A program made the translations under genes and the position numbers. Under the pieces are notes generated by a model. The model ran no database searches. It had not been told where the DNA came from and saw only the letters and a list, made by a program, of their open reading frames with translations. Below, in pieces: positions 22,648 to 24,529 of a stretch of DNA of 24,529 nt; the first letter of the stretch is position 1, and each line of letters begins with the position of its first letter. The DNA is from UBA6921 sp964532385. GTDB lineage: Bacteria > Pseudomonadota > Gammaproteobacteria > SG8-11. The stretch spans positions 1-24,529 of the forward strand of contig CAZHHW010000047.1 of assembly GCA_964532385.1 (NCBI GenBank). Reading direction: 5' to 3'.

Positions 22648-24120
22648 ATGAAGTATGCGCTGGACACCTTACCTTTTAGCAATTCCTTTGCCGCCTTGCC
22701 GGGGGATTTTTATGCACGCGTCACACCCACACCGTTTGAAACCGAAGCGCGTTTAATTCACTTCAATGCGCAAGCGGCGCAATTGCTTGAGCTTGATCCC
22801 GCGGTGCAATCCGACCCGCGTTGCGCGAATGCATTCAGCGGTAAATTCATCCTGCCGGGCGCCGATCCACTCGCCATGCTCTACTCCGGGCATCAGTTCG
22901 GACACTACGTGCCGCAATTGGGCGATGGGCGCGCAATCCTATTGGGCGAAGTTACCAATTCGCGCCGTGAAGCATGGGAAATTCAGCTAAAAGGCAGTGG
23001 ACAAACGCCGTATTCGCGCCAAGGCGACGGCCGTGCCGTATTGCGCTCCAGTATCCGCGAATACCTGTGCAGCGAAGCCATGCATGCGCTGGGCATTCCC
23101 ACCACGCGCGCATTGTGTCTGGTGGGCAGCCGCGACGAGGTCTACCGGGAAACAGTCGAGACCGGCGCCATGATCACACGCCTGGCACCGTCGCATGTGC
23201 GCTTCGGTTCGTTTGAAGTGTTTTTCTACCGCGATCAACACCAACATACGCGCACGCTGGCCGATTATGTGATCAACCGGCATTACCCTGAACTTGCAGA
23301 CCGGCCAGACCGCTATCTGGCTCTGCTGCACGCGGTGATCGAACGTACCGCGAGCCTGATCGCGCAATGGCAGGCCGTAGGTTTTTGTCATGGCGTGATG
23401 AACTCCGATAATATGTCGATACTTGGGCTAACGCTTGATTACGGCCCGTTCGGTTTTCTGGAAAGCTATGTGCCGGGCTTCATTTGCAATCATTCCGACC
23501 ATCAAGGCCGCTATGCTTACGACCAGCAACCGCGCGTGGGTTTATTCAACCTAAGTTGTCTTGCTCAGGCACTATTACCGCTGATTGAAGTCGAAGCCGC
23601 CAAGGCGGCGCTGGAAGGCTATCAGGCGCGCTTCGCAACGCATTATCACCAGCGCATGGCGGCGAAGTTAGGCTTTGAACGCGCTGACGAGCAGGTGTTG
23701 CAACTTACGCAAACGTTGTTGGAACAAATGCAGCTCAGCCAAATTGACTATACGTTGCTATTTCGCGCGTTGTGTTCTGTAGCAACAGACGGCGCTGAAC
23801 CGATGCCGGCGCTACGCGATCAGTTCATCGACCGCGCACGCTTCGATCAATGGCTCAGCGATTATCGTACTCACTTGCGCAGTCACGCCAAACCCGACCA
23901 TGAACGACGTTCTTCAATGCTACGCATCAATCCGAAAATTGTGCTGCGCAACTACCTTGCGCAAATCGCGATCGAAAAAGCCGAGCAGGGCGACTACGCT
24001 GAACTTGCGCAACTGTTCACGGTGCTGCAAACACCATTCGATGAGCATCCAGAATTTCCGCACTACGCGCAGCCTGCCCCCGAATGGGCAAACCATTTGG
24101 AAGTTAGCTGCTCGTCGTAG
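22648..24120 (+). CDS. selO: Protein adenylyltransferase SelO (YdiU/UPF0061)
   Basis: 490 residues, typical length. SelO is a pseudokinase-fold enzyme that binds ATP upside down and transfers AMP to Ser, Thr or Tyr of proteins, with a role in oxidative stress. The N-terminal SGHQFGHYVPQLGDGRA, Lys115 in EIQLKGSGQTPYSRQGDGRA, the pair Asp254-Asn255 in MNSDNMSI, and Asp264 in LDYGPFGF match the active residues known from the Pseudomonas enzyme. The protein ends LEVSCSS, the same tail as E. coli; in eukaryotic homologues a selenocysteine sits in this tail, here there is Cys. Ends one base from the next, convergent gene. Confidence 0.96.
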   Translation: MKYALDTLPFSNSFAALPGDFYARVTPTPFETEARLIHFNAQAAQLLELDPAVQSDPRCANAFSGKFILPGADPLAMLYSGHQFGHYVPQLGDGRAILLGEVTNSRREAWEIQLKGSGQTPYSRQGDGRAVLRSSIREYLCSEAMHALGIPTTRALCLVGSRDEVYRETVETGAMITRLAPSHVRFGSFEVFFYRDQHQHTRTLADYVINRHYPELADRPDRYLALLHAVIERTASLIAQWQAVGFCHGVMNSDNMSILGLTLDYGPFGFLESYVPGFICNHSDHQGRYAYDQQPRVGLFNLSCLAQALLPLIEVEAAKAALEGYQARFATHYHQRMAAKLGFERADEQVLQLTQTLLEQMQLSQIDYTLLFRALCSVATDGAEPMPALRDQFIDRARFDQWLSDYRTHLRSHAKPDHERRSSMLRINPKIVLRNYLAQIAIEKAEQGDYAELAQLFTVLQTPFDEHPEFPHYAQPAPEWANHLEVSCSS

Positions 24121-24121
24121 C

Positions 24122-24529
24122 TCAACGCTTTGACACCAAACCAATCTCCAACAGTGCCTGTTCGACCGGTGTTTGTGCAAGGTGCGGTTGCAATACTGTA
24201 CGCAACTTGGTGTCCGACAAATTCAACTCGTACTGCCACAAGTAACGCATCTCGAACAATGCACGCACAAAAGTCGAGAACGGCGCCGCTAAGCGCAACA
24301 CCCACCACGGAAATGCTTTCAACACCACGTGCTGACCGCTCGCCGCGCGCAGCGCATCCGCGAGCCCGGAAAAACTGAGCCGATAACCGCGAAAGTGGAA
24401 CACACTGAACGCCGCGAGCGTGTCGCGGCGGGCAACCAACGCGGCGACGGTGCGTGCGAGGTCGGGAAGATACGCCCAAGTATGTGTCAAGCTGCGTTCG
24501 GCGGGCGCGCTTAACGCGTAACCGTGACG
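24122..24529 (-). CDS. NAD-dependent epimerase-like protein, C-terminal part (5' partial)
   Basis: The frame stays open to the window end on the minus strand, so only the last 135 or so residues are visible and the true start lies beyond. The visible stretch has TWAYLPDLARTVAAL, then an FHFRGYRLSFSGLADAL segment and a C-terminal helix, resembling the substrate-side C-terminal part of extended short-chain dehydrogenases/NmrA-like epimerases. The Rossmann nucleotide-binding N-terminus is outside the window, so the call is tentative. Convergent with selO with a one-base gap. Confidence 0.55.
   Translation of the reverse strand, partial: RHGYALSAPAERSLTHTWAYLPDLARTVAALVARRDTLAAFSVFHFRGYRLSFSGLADALRAASGQHVVLKAFPWWVLRLAAPFSTFVRALFEMRYLWQYELNLSDTKLRTVLQPHLAQTPVEQALLEIGLVSKR

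Overview
The window reads as chromosomal DNA of a proteobacterium, most likely a gammaproteobacterium. The evidence is the rpsU-yqeY-dnaG-rpoD block followed by a CAU tRNA, the fabA-fabB pair, a FimV-type domain, a nudE-cysQ pair, and primary sigma factor and ribosomal proteins of proteobacterial type. No genus can be named from the sequence alone. Nearly all of the DNA is coding.

Layout. Positions 2-1693 hold the 3' part of a membrane-anchored spermidine-synthase-like protein. It is followed by an HDOD-GAF signalling protein (1802-3418), a hexose-6-phosphate mutarotase (3479-4390) and, converging on it, undecaprenyl-diphosphatase uppP (4402-5199). A lipoprotein with a FimV-like LysM module (5435-6154) faces the fabA-fabB operon for unsaturated fatty acid synthesis (6187-7925). 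Next on the minus strand come a TPR protein, an alpha/beta hydrolase, tRNA-Gln(CUG), and rplM-rpsI, with a clear terminator and a strong promoter.

The most interesting part is 10410-14150. It carries an eroded IS256-type transposase fragment, then a tightly overlapped three-gene operon on the plus strand: a double-domain KaiC-like ATPase (10851-12629), a KaiB-like protein (12626-12919) and a PAS-GGDEF diguanylate cyclase (12916-14013). Each gene overlaps the next by four bases (ATGA). There is no kaiA. The KaiC-like protein keeps the Thr/Ser/Thr phosphorylation positions and CI catalytic glutamates of the cyanobacterial clock protein, but its CII catalytic pair is changed. The arrangement suggests a Kai-type ATPase/timer module whose output is cyclic-di-GMP. 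Just after the cyclase stop codon lies a diverged copy of the kaiB/cyclase junction, a scar of duplication or recombination.

After a terminator and tRNA-Ile2(CAU), the macromolecular-synthesis operon runs on the minus strand (rpsU, yqeY, dnaG, rpoD), with tsaD divergent from rpsU. A perfect bidirectional terminator separates tsaD from an HU-like protein with an Ala/Lys/Pro-rich tail. The right end holds nudE-cysQ (translationally coupled), a DUF938 methyltransferase, the protein AMPylase selO, and the C-terminal end of an NAD-dependent epimerase-like protein that runs off the window.

All coordinates, residue numbers and alignments were counted by hand; no database search was run.
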